DNA of 64,000 nucleotides from contig JARFXM010000004.1 of NCBI GenBank assembly GCA_029532625.1, forward strand, positions 3,286,001-3,350,000. The letters are read 5' to 3'. Shown here one piece after another: positions 1 through 11,878 of the stretch. The stretch is from Lomentospora prolificans. Lineage: Eukaryota > Ascomycota > Sordariomycetes > Microascales > Microascaceae. A program made the translations under genes and the position numbers. The notes beneath the pieces are model-generated. The model searched no databases. It was not told the origin of the DNA and saw nothing but the letters and a program-made list of their open reading frames with translations. Each line of letters starts with the position of its first letter. Within the stretch, counting starts at the first letter, position 1.

Positions 1-3000
1 GAAAAGTAAACACAAAAAAACAAGCTATGGAAGAAAACGGGCCAATTTCATGGCGGAAACCCATCCTCAGACGCGAGTACCTCGAGTACAACCAGGTACA
101 GCAGGGAGAGTGGGGAGGGAATCACGGCCTCAGCTTCCTGACCATCACTGATCAGGCACTTGACTCTGCAGTTGACGAACGTCATTCGTCAGATGATGCC
201 TGACAATGCTTGACAATGATGTATGCACATGTGGGTACGAGTAACAGGAGTGCGTTGTCCTTTGACTCCAAGTATGCAGCTCATACCTCGCAGAGTCGTA
301 GGTGCATGTTCTGGCGACCAGAGGGTAATTTTGTGGCCGCGGCATCGAGTGGGCCTGCACGAGTTTGAACGAGGTGAAGCGAGTCTATTTACCAAGACAG
401 TGCGCTTGGTCACGAAAGGGGTAGCAGGGAGGTGAGGGTTATGTATAGTTCACGCCACAGATCCATCGAGAACTGACCTGACACTTGGTCTGCAGATGCT
501 GTTAGCCAGTCATACAAAGTGTCGGCAGTCACCTTGGCAAAACTCTTCGAGTTGTGGGATGAAGCCTGGCACTCCTGCCCTTTGCCCAAGGATCGAGGCC
601 GGCGAGTCCCCTGTCTGGGCAAAGAAGCCAACTTTGCAGCATCAATTAAATTAATGACAAGCCTGAACTCGCTCGTTCGTTGCTGTACATGCATGCGCAA
701 GGCCGTATTACGACCACTACCTGCCTTCAAAAGGAAAAAAAATTCCGCGGACGGGCACTTGCTTGCATAAGAAAGCAAGTCGTCACACTACCATTTCGTT
801 TGAGAATAGCCTATAGCCCATGCAAGTCCTCTCCGTTTGGGGCATAAGTGGGGGGATATCAGGGCATATTTTTGCGTGTACGAAGTAATTAGGATCCATT
901 GGATGGTTCTGGTTAACTTGGGCGAATGCAATCTGTCTGTATTACAAAGACTTTCCCCTTCTTCCTCCCATCATGCCAGTTAAACCCTCACGAGGCCCGA
1001 GTATTATATGATACAATCGGAAATAAGCCATCGATGGTGGATATCACGGCGAGGCGGGTCCCAACAAAAGAGGGTCTTGAAATTTGTCTATGTAGGGGAC
1101 ACTGAGTGAAGAGCGGAGATTGGCTGCCCGATAGCCAGCCATCGCTGGCGACCAACCTCAGGATCCCTATATAGCAACAACCCTCGAGAACGAACTGCGC
1201 ATGTCGATGATCGTCAGCGCTTAGTTTGATTCGGCCCGGCACAGCGGCAAACGGAGTGCTGGCCACTGCTGCGATAAGTGGCTTTTGCGGATCGTTCAGC
1301 TAGAGGTCGTGTGCGCGACCAAACCAACCCACAGGTGTGTCAGGAGTGCGGTACGTCAGTTCTCTGGAACAGAAGGCCTCGTCACCTGGGGGTTCCTGCT
1401 CCTCGTAGTTTGCAGGCACATAATAGGTGCTCTCATAGTGCCTAAAAGTTAGACCGACACTAGCCATGCAAGTGCTACTTGAGCCCGATGCTATATTCGG
1501 TCTTTCTGTTTCGATTCATATTGCATGAAAATTGCGCACGATCTGGCATGTCAGGGAGTGGCTCCGGGTCAGCACACCACGGATAAGAGACTAAAAGTTG
1601 AGGTGGGCTCAGGAGGCTGGCTCCAGCCATTGCCAGCCAGCTTCATGTTAAGGGATTGATCAACCCACTTATTGGCTTGCCACAGTACTATACGAAATAG
1701 TAAGCACTACATCGTGCCAGACGCTAGCAAAGTACACAAGCGACCCCCACATTACGCTACCTGGAGGTGCCTGCATCTGGGAGTTGAGATCAACCGGCGC
1801 TAAATATCCAACTAATCTGGCAGAGCCTAGGCTGAAGGTGCGGTCCGCCCCTATGATTCTTGTACGACCTCGCTGGAGGAGCCTGTTGGTGCGGACCAGC
1901 TCCTGTGAGCGCGCGAAGATAGGATACGAACGGGTACGCTATCTATTAGTGAAATTAGCACCCGAAAATGAACGTCACTCAACCCCATTGTGATTTTCAT
2001 CTTCTCTTCAACTGGTTCCTCACCATCCGACGGGATTGAAACAAATAGCACAGCCGGTTATGGGCGATGCCTTCGTGCTACTGCATTCTCCAAGGACGCG
2101 GCCGTCAAGGGCAGTTATATTCTGGCGAAAATTGGTTTTGTTCGGTGAATAGAAAGGGATGACCTTGATGCCATGCTTTTTCTGGTTCAAGAGCGTCAGT
2201 CTTTCTGCCGCCGGCAGGGTTGTAGCGGAACGAGGAGCAACTCGGCCCGAGGAACGCTCGTGCCAAGAGTGGGAAAAAGTCGCGCGCAGGACTAAAACTG
2301 GCCTTTGATTCCGAACCATTCTCCCGAGGGATTATAATTCCTTTTTTTCCTCTGGTCGGAACGATGATCGAACAGGGGACGGACGCCGACCAACAGAAAG
2401 AGCCGCAAGCTTCGTGAAGCAATGGAGTGGCTGGAGCAACACGGTGTGCAGGCGAGGCTCTTTGTCCGCCCGCATAACATTGAACCCTTGTTTGTTGGTC
2501 ATGAGAGGCGTCGAGAAAATGTATCTTGGATTAATAGGGAACCACGCCTGAACGCTCGTCAGCACAACTCTCCCGGGCTGCTTTCCAGTGATAGCCAACG
2601 GTTTTTCAACCTTTGGACTGCCAGGATATTGTCGATCTTCCCTGCGTTGGTGTTGCGCGTGATTATTCTCCTAATAACGGAACACTTAACATTGATCCAG
2701 TCCTGCCCATCCCCACAAGGAGCCTGCCGGGTTCCTCAGACACCAGCTCAACCTGTTCCTAGTTCTCTATAATACTTGTAACGGATCTCTTTGTGCCTTA
2801 ATTAGTACTCTCTCGAATGTACTCCACCGCTCGAGATCAATTGATGAAAACAGGAGGGGTCTGGAGCGTATATGACAAATCACAAACCCTGAGACCGCAG
2901 CAAGAACGATAAATCCGTAGCTCCGGGCGTAAAGGAAATTAGGTTGGTGGGATGGATAGCTCCCCTGGCCCGCCCTCACAAACGGTATTGTACCGATGTG

Positions 3001-6000
3001 TACCTTTGTACACAACGACACTGTTCTGACTGGAGCTCTGGAGGATTTCACATTTCTCTCCGCTTGAGCTTCTCCCCGCCGTCCTTGATCCTTGTATGAC
3101 AGCCACATTGGCATCAATATTGTGCGGTCAACGGAATGCCAGACAGGGGTTTGCTCCGTTTATTTGACGGCGACTGGAGCCTAATGGGGTTAACCGCACT
3201 AATATGCAACACCACTGTTAGCACGCGCCTTCCTCGCCCCTCAAATAGTGGCGGTTTTGAGTGTGTAGCATAACCTACCCTTAACGCCGACGCCGACAGC
3301 TCAATTGTATTTTCATGCTTCATGAGAGGAAATGCAGGCGAGGTGGGGTTGGCAAGCCGGCCACTCTGACTGTCTCTGGTTTTCTCAACGAAGTAAATTA
3401 AAAGTCGAACGATGCCTTCGAGGAAAGGTGTAATAGTCAATGGCACTTCTCCCCCGATCGTACTCGAATTCTAAGGCCGAAACTGAAACAAGATGATCTT
3501 GACAAATATGCCTGCAATGACTAGTGTCTCGTAAGGTGGAAGAGGATCGGCTAGAGGACGCTAGCGGTTAAAGAGTTACTCAGGCTATAAAAGAGGCTTC
3601 TTTGACCCTGCTAGACCTTCCCCTTGATAGGCGAGGCCCAGTCGGAGCGGTGTAAACGAACCCGGACACTGTGAGGCGGAAGATCGACAATCCTCGGAGT
3701 ATAGGGGTATACATCGTACATAGGCAGACCCCAATGAGGCATAGGAAAGAACCTTACTTCTAAGTGCGCCTTGACGGATATGTGGGGAAGGCATAAAAAA
3801 ACATGCTGGCGTTCCCGCACTAGCTTTTCGGTTAGCAATAAACGACGGAACGCCCCCCCGAGTCTTAGCTACTTCACCACGCCAGCTGGCTCCTGCTTGT
3901 GAAAGAATGGGCATGAGGCTTGGCTGCTGGGTGGGGAATTACAACTCGCGAGAGCGTAGATCAAGTGAAATCACGAGCAACCGGAGGGAGGCGTGTCGAG
4001 TCGCCGCCAATTCAGCTACTTTCGGCGTGGAAGTATCGAGGCACTGGTGAGCAGGTTGGCCAAGTAATCAGTCTTAAGAAAAGGACAGATTGGCTTCGAT
4101 TGGGTTTTTCGAGGCAAGACGATAGACGTTCATTGCTACATGTGTAGTCGATCGCTTCATTTGCGAAATCTGCTCTTTCCTCTACACTTTCCTTGGACGC
4201 CATTTGTGGGTAAGAGTCACAAGTTTCCGTCTAAGATAAATGGGGGCTGGAGCAATTCTCGGCCTACATGACTGACTACCATCTCAACATCACATAAGTA
4301 TCCGATGTGAATCGGCTGAGAGTGAAACTTGGATGCATGACATCGAGGGCCCCACGTAGCAGTGGGAGCACAGGGAGAGAAACGGAAACGCACGAATTCT
4401 CGAAATAACAGTTTTTAGGGCTAAGATCTCGACCGACATCTACACTGCCTCGCCTAAGCCGGGAATGGAAGCAGAGGCGGGCCAAAGAACGGGTGGAGGG
4501 GCACGAAGGTAGATGAGAGGGCGGGTAAGGACGGATAGTTTGTGTGACATTGCAACAATCAAGAGAACAGGTACATATCTAGTAATACTTGGTCGTGAAA
4601 GTTGCGGAACTACGGAGTAGCTTCATGCATCGCGCACTGCAGTTGATGTCTGTAGCCCTAGCCTGGACAACGAAATCAGCGCAGAAAAATGGGAGACCGT
4701 TGGAATGACGGCATGGAGGGAGTTCTCCCCCGACCTGCTCGCGAAAAATGAATACCTAGGGAGTATACCTGCCTTCTGGGACCAGTCGAATCAGACCAAG
4801 CCCTTCCTTACTCACTGCCGATTCTACGCCTGACTTAAGGCCAATAACGTTTTTGTAGCCTCAACAAATTGCTGTCTGATGACAGTGGGCATATGCAAGC
4901 TCGATGCCTACCAAGGGATGCGTTCAAGTCTTGCATCAACTTGGGGGAGGGAGCGAGCTGTTGTACGGACGCGCGTGTTTTCTGCCCATAATTCAGATCT
5001 CAGCAACCCATTCATCATGAGGGTGCAGCAGTTCCCGCCATCACGGGCAATTTGCGGATGCCTGTTCGCTCTGAAGGCCAGGCTAATACAGTCTAATTTA
5101 ACTACACTACCACGCGGCTGGAGAGGGTCTCTAGCCTTGAGAAGGGGGAAGTACGGAACTCCCAGAGAACGAAGGAAACGATCATGAATATATATCAATA
5201 TATTTATATCTCCTCGTAACAAGGAACCTAGGAAATCAAGCGTAGCGAAGACATCTCATGGCTGTTCTGTGGGGGGCTTGCAGGAACTTGGAGTTGTTCG
5301 GCGAGGGAAATCCCTCTTGACAAATGGCTTCCGGTTCACCGCGCAGCTGAAGCCCTTCATCCAGGTCCTGCGGTTATGATGAGGCGGGTTCAATCTTGGT
5401 CTCCCTTACGTTAGGAAATTGAGCGAATGCTCAATTTTCGTAGAAATGGAGACACATTCGACGCGGGCGTTGTACATGACAAGCCCTGAATGGAAGGTAG
5501 ATCAATCACAACGCCGTGGCGGGAAGATGTTGGGTGACGTCCCATCACAGACCAATCGAGCGCATCATCACGACTTTTCGTACTGTACACCTGCACTGCG
5601 ACCTGGGTTGCGTTTCTGCTCCAGGTGGTAAACGGCAAAGTCAGCATTGGGCAAGCCTCCGGCCAATTCGGGGTACTTCGAGCGGCGAGTCACTGCGGAG
5701 GTACACTGGTAGATGTAGCGTTCAGGGTCCCGTCCATTCATGGTTGGACTTCCTGCATGCTTCGTCACTGCTGGCAAATTGGCTATTGACAAGGTGGAGG
5801 GATCTCCTCTAAAGATGGTTCTATGCCTCGATGCGATGTTGATGCTGGGTTAGGTGCGTATCTTACAACTCAGAATATATCCATGTTCTAGCTTTAATAT
5901 TAGGAGGGGTCTTTTCGTCCGCTGGCTATTCTTATTGGAGATGGGCCAGCCAGCCAGCCAGCCAGCCAGGGGGTTCCCCCATATGGTTTGAAGGCCCATA

Positions 6001-6910
6001 CTGATAGGGTTTGACCTGTGGCAAGTGAGAAAACGGGAAACGGGGAAGCACGTTTGAAGCCGAAGGGAATGACCCTAAACTGGTGACCCACCCTCAGGTC
6101 CCCACCCACCCACGTTTAACTTGTACAGACTGAGGAGACGGGACAGGAGTACAAAGGTACAAGGTCAGGGTACTGTACCTTCCGATACAACCCCCCATTG
6201 CTAATATTGTCCATTCTTTCCCCCCCTCCCGTGGCCCCCGGCCCCCTTCCTTAGGTTGATGATCCCTCTTTAAAACCCAAGCACGACAAATAATCCTGCC
6301 TCGCACTGGTCTCACCATATTCCAGTTCTCCCTCCCATCCCTCTTAAATCTCGTCGTTTCACTCATTCTCTCCAACAGCGCCCAACAACGCTGTTCTGAT
6401 ATCGGGCATTACTACTGAAAGGCCGGCACGTCGAGATCCTGAACCACGTTAATTTATACCGCTCCGCCCGAGAATAACTCGGAATTTCGCGCGAAGCGAG
6501 AAAGATTAGTTCACCAACGTTTTCCCTCAATCCGAACGAAACCCATACAACTGGATCTAGCTGTCCCTGGCCAGCGAGACCGAGGGCTTGTCGGAATTGG
6601 CTGCAACTCGACTCACTTGCCCACCAGGGCACGGCTACTTAATCCCTCGACCCGGTTCAATACGGCCATGTTTTTCATCTAGCGGCGCACTCAATACCTT
6701 CCCCGCGAACAGCCCCCCCCACCCCCCAGGATATTTCGCAAAGATCATCACGGGTGCCCTTTTTGCTATATCTGGAACACCACAGCTCTCAACGTACATT
6801 TGGGTCCCGGGACGAAACCATACCTGTTGCACGTTAGGTCATTGAGCCCTAACGTCCCCTACTGATTTTCCAAGATTCCCTCTCATCTTCCCCCAGACGA
6901 TCATCGCGTC
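1..6910. other. gene-poor 6.9 kb stretch, no supported gene
   Basis: No reading frame here is longer than about 120 codons, and none gives a recognisable domain or joins with neighbours at convincing splice sites. The stretch holds a short GCCA tetranucleotide run near 5945-5968 and a C/T-rich segment near 6200-6260. From about 6100 to 6910 the base composition becomes pyrimidine-rich, as expected for the promoter and leader of the gene starting at 6911. I see no tRNA, rRNA or transposase remnant, but a strongly decayed element could escape reading by eye. Confidence 0.5.
5945..5968. repeat. (GCCA)6 tetranucleotide microsatellite
   Basis: Six perfect head-to-tail copies of GCCA lie in the gene-poor left end. 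The motif CCAGC is also scattered singly through several other intergenic parts of the window, so the run may simply be an expansion of a locally common word. Confidence 0.9.
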
Positions 6911-8146
6911 ATGGCCATGGACGCGTTGAAAAATATTTCCTCTAATGTGCCGGATTGGTTACAGCGGTTGGGTGAATTGAGCGGCCAGATTGAACAGCGC
7001 CAACTGGAGCTGGCGTCTTTGGGCGGCGCCGACAAAGCTCGATCTATCAGGAACCGGGGCTCCAACGAATCTCTGCTGAAGAAGGATGACGATGAAGTTG
7101 AACATTCGAATGCGAGACATGACGATGCAGCCTTGGATACCGCCTATGGCTCGGAACAAGGTCCCCAGCTGACGGGCGCTGGGGTATCCCTGGCCGATCC
7201 CGCTGCAACTTCTACTGAACTCAAGCAACAGACGAAGCGTGCTATGGCAGTTGCCCAGGCGCATGCCAGGGCCCAAGTGCGGAAGCGGCATCGGTCGCAA
7301 TCCATCGTTTCTGTCGAGGGTAACCCCGCCGCCTACCGGTCTCGAAGCATGATCATTGTATATTACGACAGCTATGTTGAGAGCTTTTTCGAAGAGCTCG
7401 TAAAGTTCGTCTCCGCCAGCCGGAACTTGATGCGCAAGGCCAAGATGGCGGCCAAAGTTGCTCAAATCAAAAAATTAGCCGAACTCGACAACCACGAAGA
7501 CGACGACGATGACGAAAATTCGGAAGTGACCCCTCCTTTGCCATCCATTCGATACCTTAGCGCCACCCGCTCGTCTGCCATGACTTCCGCGTTTGCCCGG
7601 AGAGGAGTCAGGGGCGCTGGAGGCGACGCCAACGACTTCTATGACAAGCTTGACAAGGGGCTCGAGTACGTTCAAAGCATGTGTGAGAGGGCCGCGCATC
7701 AGTTCTTGCGAGACGGTGATTGCAACGAGGAGATTGGCAATATCTCAAGACGCTTGGGCGAGACCAAAGAGCTCGCCGACAAAGAGATGGAGAGGATAGT
7801 ACGCGAGGAACCGGATCTCGCCAAGGAAGGCCCCGAAACTCCCAGGGTCCGAACACATCGCCCACCGGCTGTTAGGCGAGATCTAAACTCGATGAAAGAC
7901 GGGTTCGTTTCGAATCCTGCCAAGGACGCCCGAGAGACGAGACGGACTGCTGCTGCTGCTGCTGCGAGAGAATTGACAGCCGGCGTTCTTGAGGCAGATG
8001 ATGCGACCGTAGGCGACATGAGTTCGAAGCTTGTTGCGGACTCGGGCCCTCTAGTTGCCGACGCCGGCCCTCTCGTCGCTGATACTGAACCTTTGGAGGC
8101 GGACCAAACGACCCGCCTCTCAGTCCCTGCGGCACCCTCCGCTTAA
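6911..8146 (+). CDS. conserved-looking fungal protein of unknown function (411 aa)
   Basis: This is a single open frame of 411 codons without an intron. I do not recognise a domain. The N-terminal third is charged and Ser-rich. Residues around 145-195 (YYDSYVESFFEELVKFVSAS and following) look helical and are the most protein-like core, followed by an acidic run (EDDDDDE) near residue 200. A second helical part covers about 245-310. The C-terminus has a run of six alanines and three imperfect copies of a PLVAD unit near residues 375-395. There is no signal peptide or membrane segment, so a soluble cytosolic or nuclear protein is likely. The start at 6911 is followed by an in-frame ATG six bases later (6917); either could be used. 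The ORF length and amino-acid composition support a real gene, but the function is open. Confidence 0.8.
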   Translation: MAMDALKNISSNVPDWLQRLGELSGQIEQRQLELASLGGADKARSIRNRGSNESLLKKDDDEVEHSNARHDDAALDTAYGSEQGPQLTGAGVSLADPAATSTELKQQTKRAMAVAQAHARAQVRKRHRSQSIVSVEGNPAAYRSRSMIIVYYDSYVESFFEELVKFVSASRNLMRKAKMAAKVAQIKKLAELDNHEDDDDDENSEVTPPLPSIRYLSATRSSAMTSAFARRGVRGAGGDANDFYDKLDKGLEYVQSMCERAAHQFLRDGDCNEEIGNISRRLGETKELADKEMERIVREEPDLAKEGPETPRVRTHRPPAVRRDLNSMKDGFVSNPAKDARETRRTAAAAAARELTAGVLEADDATVGDMSSKLVADSGPLVADAGPLVADTEPLEADQTTRLSVPAAPSA

Positions 8147-9625
8147 GTCCCCTCAGAACACCCTTCCCTCAATAGAGGGCGAGGTCGAACGAATATTGGC
8201 AGTAATGGACATATTATTGCATGTGCGCTTACATGCACATACGATCCACACCGACACTCATATCCTTTCACACTAGTCTCGCCCACTCCCCAGCGGCGAA
8301 TTCTATAAAGTCCCTAAACGCTCAAAGCCGTTTACTATACCTCCGAATAGGTGCTAGGATGAGGTCTCATTGAACTGGGCATTGCATAGCGACACAATCT
8401 GTCTCTCTTCTTATCTTCATTTATCTTCCATCCCCTGTTTCCTTCGCTGTAGCAATTCGATTGCGCTTTACACATTATGATGAACTTGAGATTTGGGCGA
8501 AAGGAAATCTACTTTCATGATTGGGGGAGGAGGGAAAAAAAAATATCAACATCTCGCATGAAGTTTGGGTAGCGGGACCGGCGTGTCTGTCATTTCAGTT
8601 GGCGTTGGGGAAATGGCCTCCTCATTGTCCGCCGTTCCTTGTTCTTTTACGCTCTCAATGTTGCAATCCGATGGAATTATGGAGTGCTTCGAGCATTCGC
8701 ATAACATTTCGCTTGTTTCCTTCCAGTGCCCACCCCTTCTGTTTTGCTGGTCCGCACTCAGCTATATCTTGGGCAACTCTCATACAACGCGAGCGGGCCA
8801 CGTCCGTTTTCTAGAACGATATTTGCGACACGTTCTGGAAGATGACTCTTTCTGTTTCCGAACCGGAAATACACGGAACGTGACTGAAGATGATCAGGGT
8901 CTCAGGCAACCTAGTAAAACTGAGCAAGTGGTATGCACTATCCTACGATTTCGACTTGCCACCTGGAGGAGACCCATGGATATGTTTATAGTTGTTTCTA
9001 TTTCGGTAATGATGATTGGACATGGCTGCAACGATCCAACGGAGCGATCATATTTGGCATTTGCTGGACGGTTTCGGCGCAAGAGATCTATGATGTATCT
9101 CCCCTGACTAGATATACAAAAAGAATTGATTTTTTTCCCCTTTTTACTGCCGGCGGCCTTTTTACCTTTTGGCCTTGTTTTTGATTTTTGATCTTCGGGG
9201 GGAAGAGGTGGGCGAAGTGTACCAATGGCTCTCTCATGTGCTCCTATCTTCAGCACGTTTTCTCTCCATGGGCGAATGTATTAATTGATGTATTGATGAG
9301 CGGCTGGCGAATGGAATCTGTCACTGCCACCTGAAAGTGCACTGGTCGGCCTCTCCGACCATAGGGCTCGAATCTTAGGCGTGGGCGGTGTAATAGCCAG
9401 CGAGCCAGCAAGCAGCGAGACCCCACGACCCCACCACCATCCCTGGGCAGGTCGAGATATTCTCCTCCATCGGCCTCACTGACCCTCGGAACCTCTCCAC
9501 ACCACACCAGCCATTCCTTGCCAGCTGATATATCAATATATCCTGTCCGCTACCCTTTCCCCTGATTTTATACCACTGCCTCAAAAATTCGTATACCAAC
9601 GGAGAGGCGTGTGGGATTCGGAAAA
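8147..9625. other. intergenic region before DcpS
   Basis: This region contains the 3' flank of the 411-residue gene and the promoter and leader of the DcpS gene. One plus-strand frame of about 180 codons (8565-9107) is open but begins at a non-ATG codon, has no recognisable domain and has poor composition, so I do not call it. An A/T-rich patch (atatatcaatatatc) lies near 9525-9542. Confidence 0.5.
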
Positions 9626-10757
9626 ATGGTAGAAAACAAAGCCCCTGCCGAGGCGCTTATCCCCAAGTTCAAGCTCACCAGAGCACTCAACCAAGGTTAC
9701 TTCCCCCGACCGCCTCGCCCCTCCCCTTCCCCCAAGATTTACAGCAAGCCTCTCGCAGCGACGATCAAAGTACCGTCACCGGGGTGGCGCGTGTAAAGTT
9801 TCCTATGCGCTAACGGTTGCATTCCCTTGGCTCGGAGCAGACCAGGCTGGGAGGAGGGTCTCGCTCCTCGGTGAAATCGAGTCTCAACCTGCACTCTTAA
9901 TCCTCGAGAGGGCGACGTTCCCTACGGACGATGAATATCTTGGTTCCATTCCGGTGTCGTTGTCGCGGCTGGCGAACCTGGGTGCAAATGACATCTACCA
10001 CTGGTACATGGCCGCCAGTGGCTCACGCGCCGCCGAGAAATCGGGAGACGCGCAAGACTTCTTTCCCGACCTCAAGATCAACCTCATCTACCCTTGCACA
10101 GACACGCACATAAAAAAATACAGCAAACAAGGCGTACGTTTCGTTACCGAGACACCGGAGATCTACAGGGATTTGGTGAGGCCATACATGCAGAGCAAGC
10201 GCGAACAGGGTCGCCTGAATTGGGCATTCAACATTATAGAAGGGCGTAAAGAAGTCGAGGATGTTATATACAGAACGGAGCTAGGAAAGGCTGGCGACGA
10301 GGGATTTCTCCTGTTGCCGGACCTCAACTGGGACCGCAAGACGCTCGAGGCCTTGCACTTGTTGGTCTTGGTGGAGCGTCGCGACATCTGGAGCTTGAGG
10401 GATCTGAAAAAGAAGCACATTCCATGGCTAGAGCACATGAAGGAGAAACTCGTCGCCGCCACGGTAAAGACGTATCCTTCTATCGAGGCAGATCAGCTCA
10501 AGTTGTATGTCCATTATCAGCCGACCTACTATCACCTCCATATTCACATCGTGCACGTGGCGCTCGAGGCTGGAGCGACGCAAGCGACAGGGAAGGCAGT
10601 AGGACTGGAGAGTATCATCGAAACTCTCAAGGTTATGGGCGGAGGGGATGAAGCGGGCATGGATTCCGTCGCCATCAGTTATACAATTGGGGAGGCGAGC
10701 GAGCTGTGGGAACAAGTGTATGGTCCGCTCAAGAAGACTGGTACAGGTCCTCAATAG
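9626..10757 (+). CDS. scavenger mRNA-decapping enzyme DcpS (HIT family)
   Basis: The enzyme hydrolyses the m7GpppN cap left after 3'-5' mRNA decay, releasing m7GMP. Exons are 9626-9695 and 9841-10757, giving 328 residues. The 145-nt intron starts GTTACT, has a CTAAC branch site near 9810 and ends CAG; the splice joins ALNQ to DQAGRRVSLLGEIES in frame. The C-terminal catalytic part carries the histidine triad in YYHLHIHIVHV. Upstream are the family landmarks NDIYHWYMA, LIYPCTDTHIKKYSKQ, RLNWAFNII, LLPDLNWD and SLRDLKKKHIPWL, in the same order as in the human enzyme, and the length is close to the family norm. The ATG at 9626 is the first in frame that gives a conserved-length N-terminus. The last 29 bases of coding sequence are also the end of the convergent GILT gene, so the two transcripts must overlap at their 3' ends. 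Confidence 0.95.
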
Positions 10758-11878
10758 ATGCGACGAGCGTGTCAACATCAGGAGATCCGGGACAGGGATC
10801 CCATTCGCCGCCATCTCGGACGCAGTATATTTCATCATTGAGCCGTACAGTGCAGCTCTTGGTCACACCAACCTATTTTGTGATGAAAAGGCCAAAGAGC
10901 AGTTAGTGGAAGTGGCCTTTGCTAGTGGTAAGGTGCTGGGTGCTCTTGTGTAGCATTTTGTGGCAAATTGCGGGCTTAAGCGGGCCTCATGATTTGCTCA
11001 CCTCCTTGGAATGCATTACGCTCCTGCGCAGCATATCAACGCCATGGGCGCCATCGTCCCTAGAGGCACAGTTGTTCAATGCCTGGAAATCAATGGCGTG
11101 CTCGAGGGCACAGTCCTGGATCAAGCTTCGCTCGGGGATATGTTTATAATCTCGTGTGATGCACATTGTGAAGCCCAATGAGATCTTGGGATCGGGGTAT
11201 AGCTCGAAAGCGCAGAGCTCGAGAATGTTTCCCATGCCTGCATGTTAACTCGGAAATTAGCGGCTGGCGCCTTCAGGCGGAAAGTGTGGTTTAGAATCGC
11301 AATGGTTCGCTGAGCGAGGCCTCTTACACTCTTGTGGTCCATGACGACAGGCGACTCCGTCGTTGCTTGAAGGTCTAGATACGAATAGGTCAGATGAGTC
11401 GGGGAGTACATAGAGCAAGGAAAGACATCGGGTACACTTACGTTCCAATGAACGAGAGAGTGAAGTTGACCTTGTCGTGCACGCGCTGCATCGCCGGCAA
11501 GATCATATCTCTCAAGCAGTCCTATACATGATTTGGCCAGTCAGATGCCGAATGGTGGGGGAGCAGGGGCTATCTCCACGGCGCGACAGCGGGAAAGCAT
11601 CTTACTCTCGCATCGGGACATTTGCTCATGATGTGAGCCTCTAGCGGGACTAAGGTCCTCGCTGGCCGCGAAATAGGGAAGTCCCCTTCATGTTTTCTGC
11701 CTGGCTCGAGGGTCTCGGAAGCGGATCGGGGTTCGAGGAGATCCCAGTGCCAGAGGGAATACCAGCTGACAAGGAAGATGGCGATGAGCCCAAGCAGAGG
11801 TCGGGCGGCGCGCGATCGGATCATCGGTGGGGCTTGAGGATACGGTTCAGATAGCGTACGTTTCTCGTTGAAAGACAT
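10729..11878 (-). CDS. GILT-family thiol reductase, type II membrane anchored
   Basis: This is a relative of gamma-interferon-inducible lysosomal thiol reductase, which reduces disulfides in the secretory or vacuolar lumen. Five exons (11878-11606, 11521-11442, 11374-11328, 11237-11002, 10872-10729) join in frame to 259 residues. All introns have good donors and acceptors (GTAAGA/TATAG, GTAAGT/TCTAG, GTAAGA/GCAG, GTGAGC/ATAG). Residues 27-45 (PLLGLIAIFLVSWYSLWHW) form a signal anchor. The GILT signature CxHGxxECxxN....C is present at residues 127-142 (CRHGPQEC, GNILELC). The N-terminal redox site is CPDARDC (Cys87, Cys93), a CX5C spacing in place of the animal CXXC; from memory many fungal members share this form. 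The C-terminal part (VTKSCTV, YCVRDGGEW) is also typical. The stop lies 28 bases inside the convergent DcpS coding region. Confidence 0.9.

Noticed and set aside
8565..9107. Plus-strand open frame of 180 codons
   Set aside because: Starts at a non-ATG codon, no domain; more likely intergenic or 3' UTR sequence.
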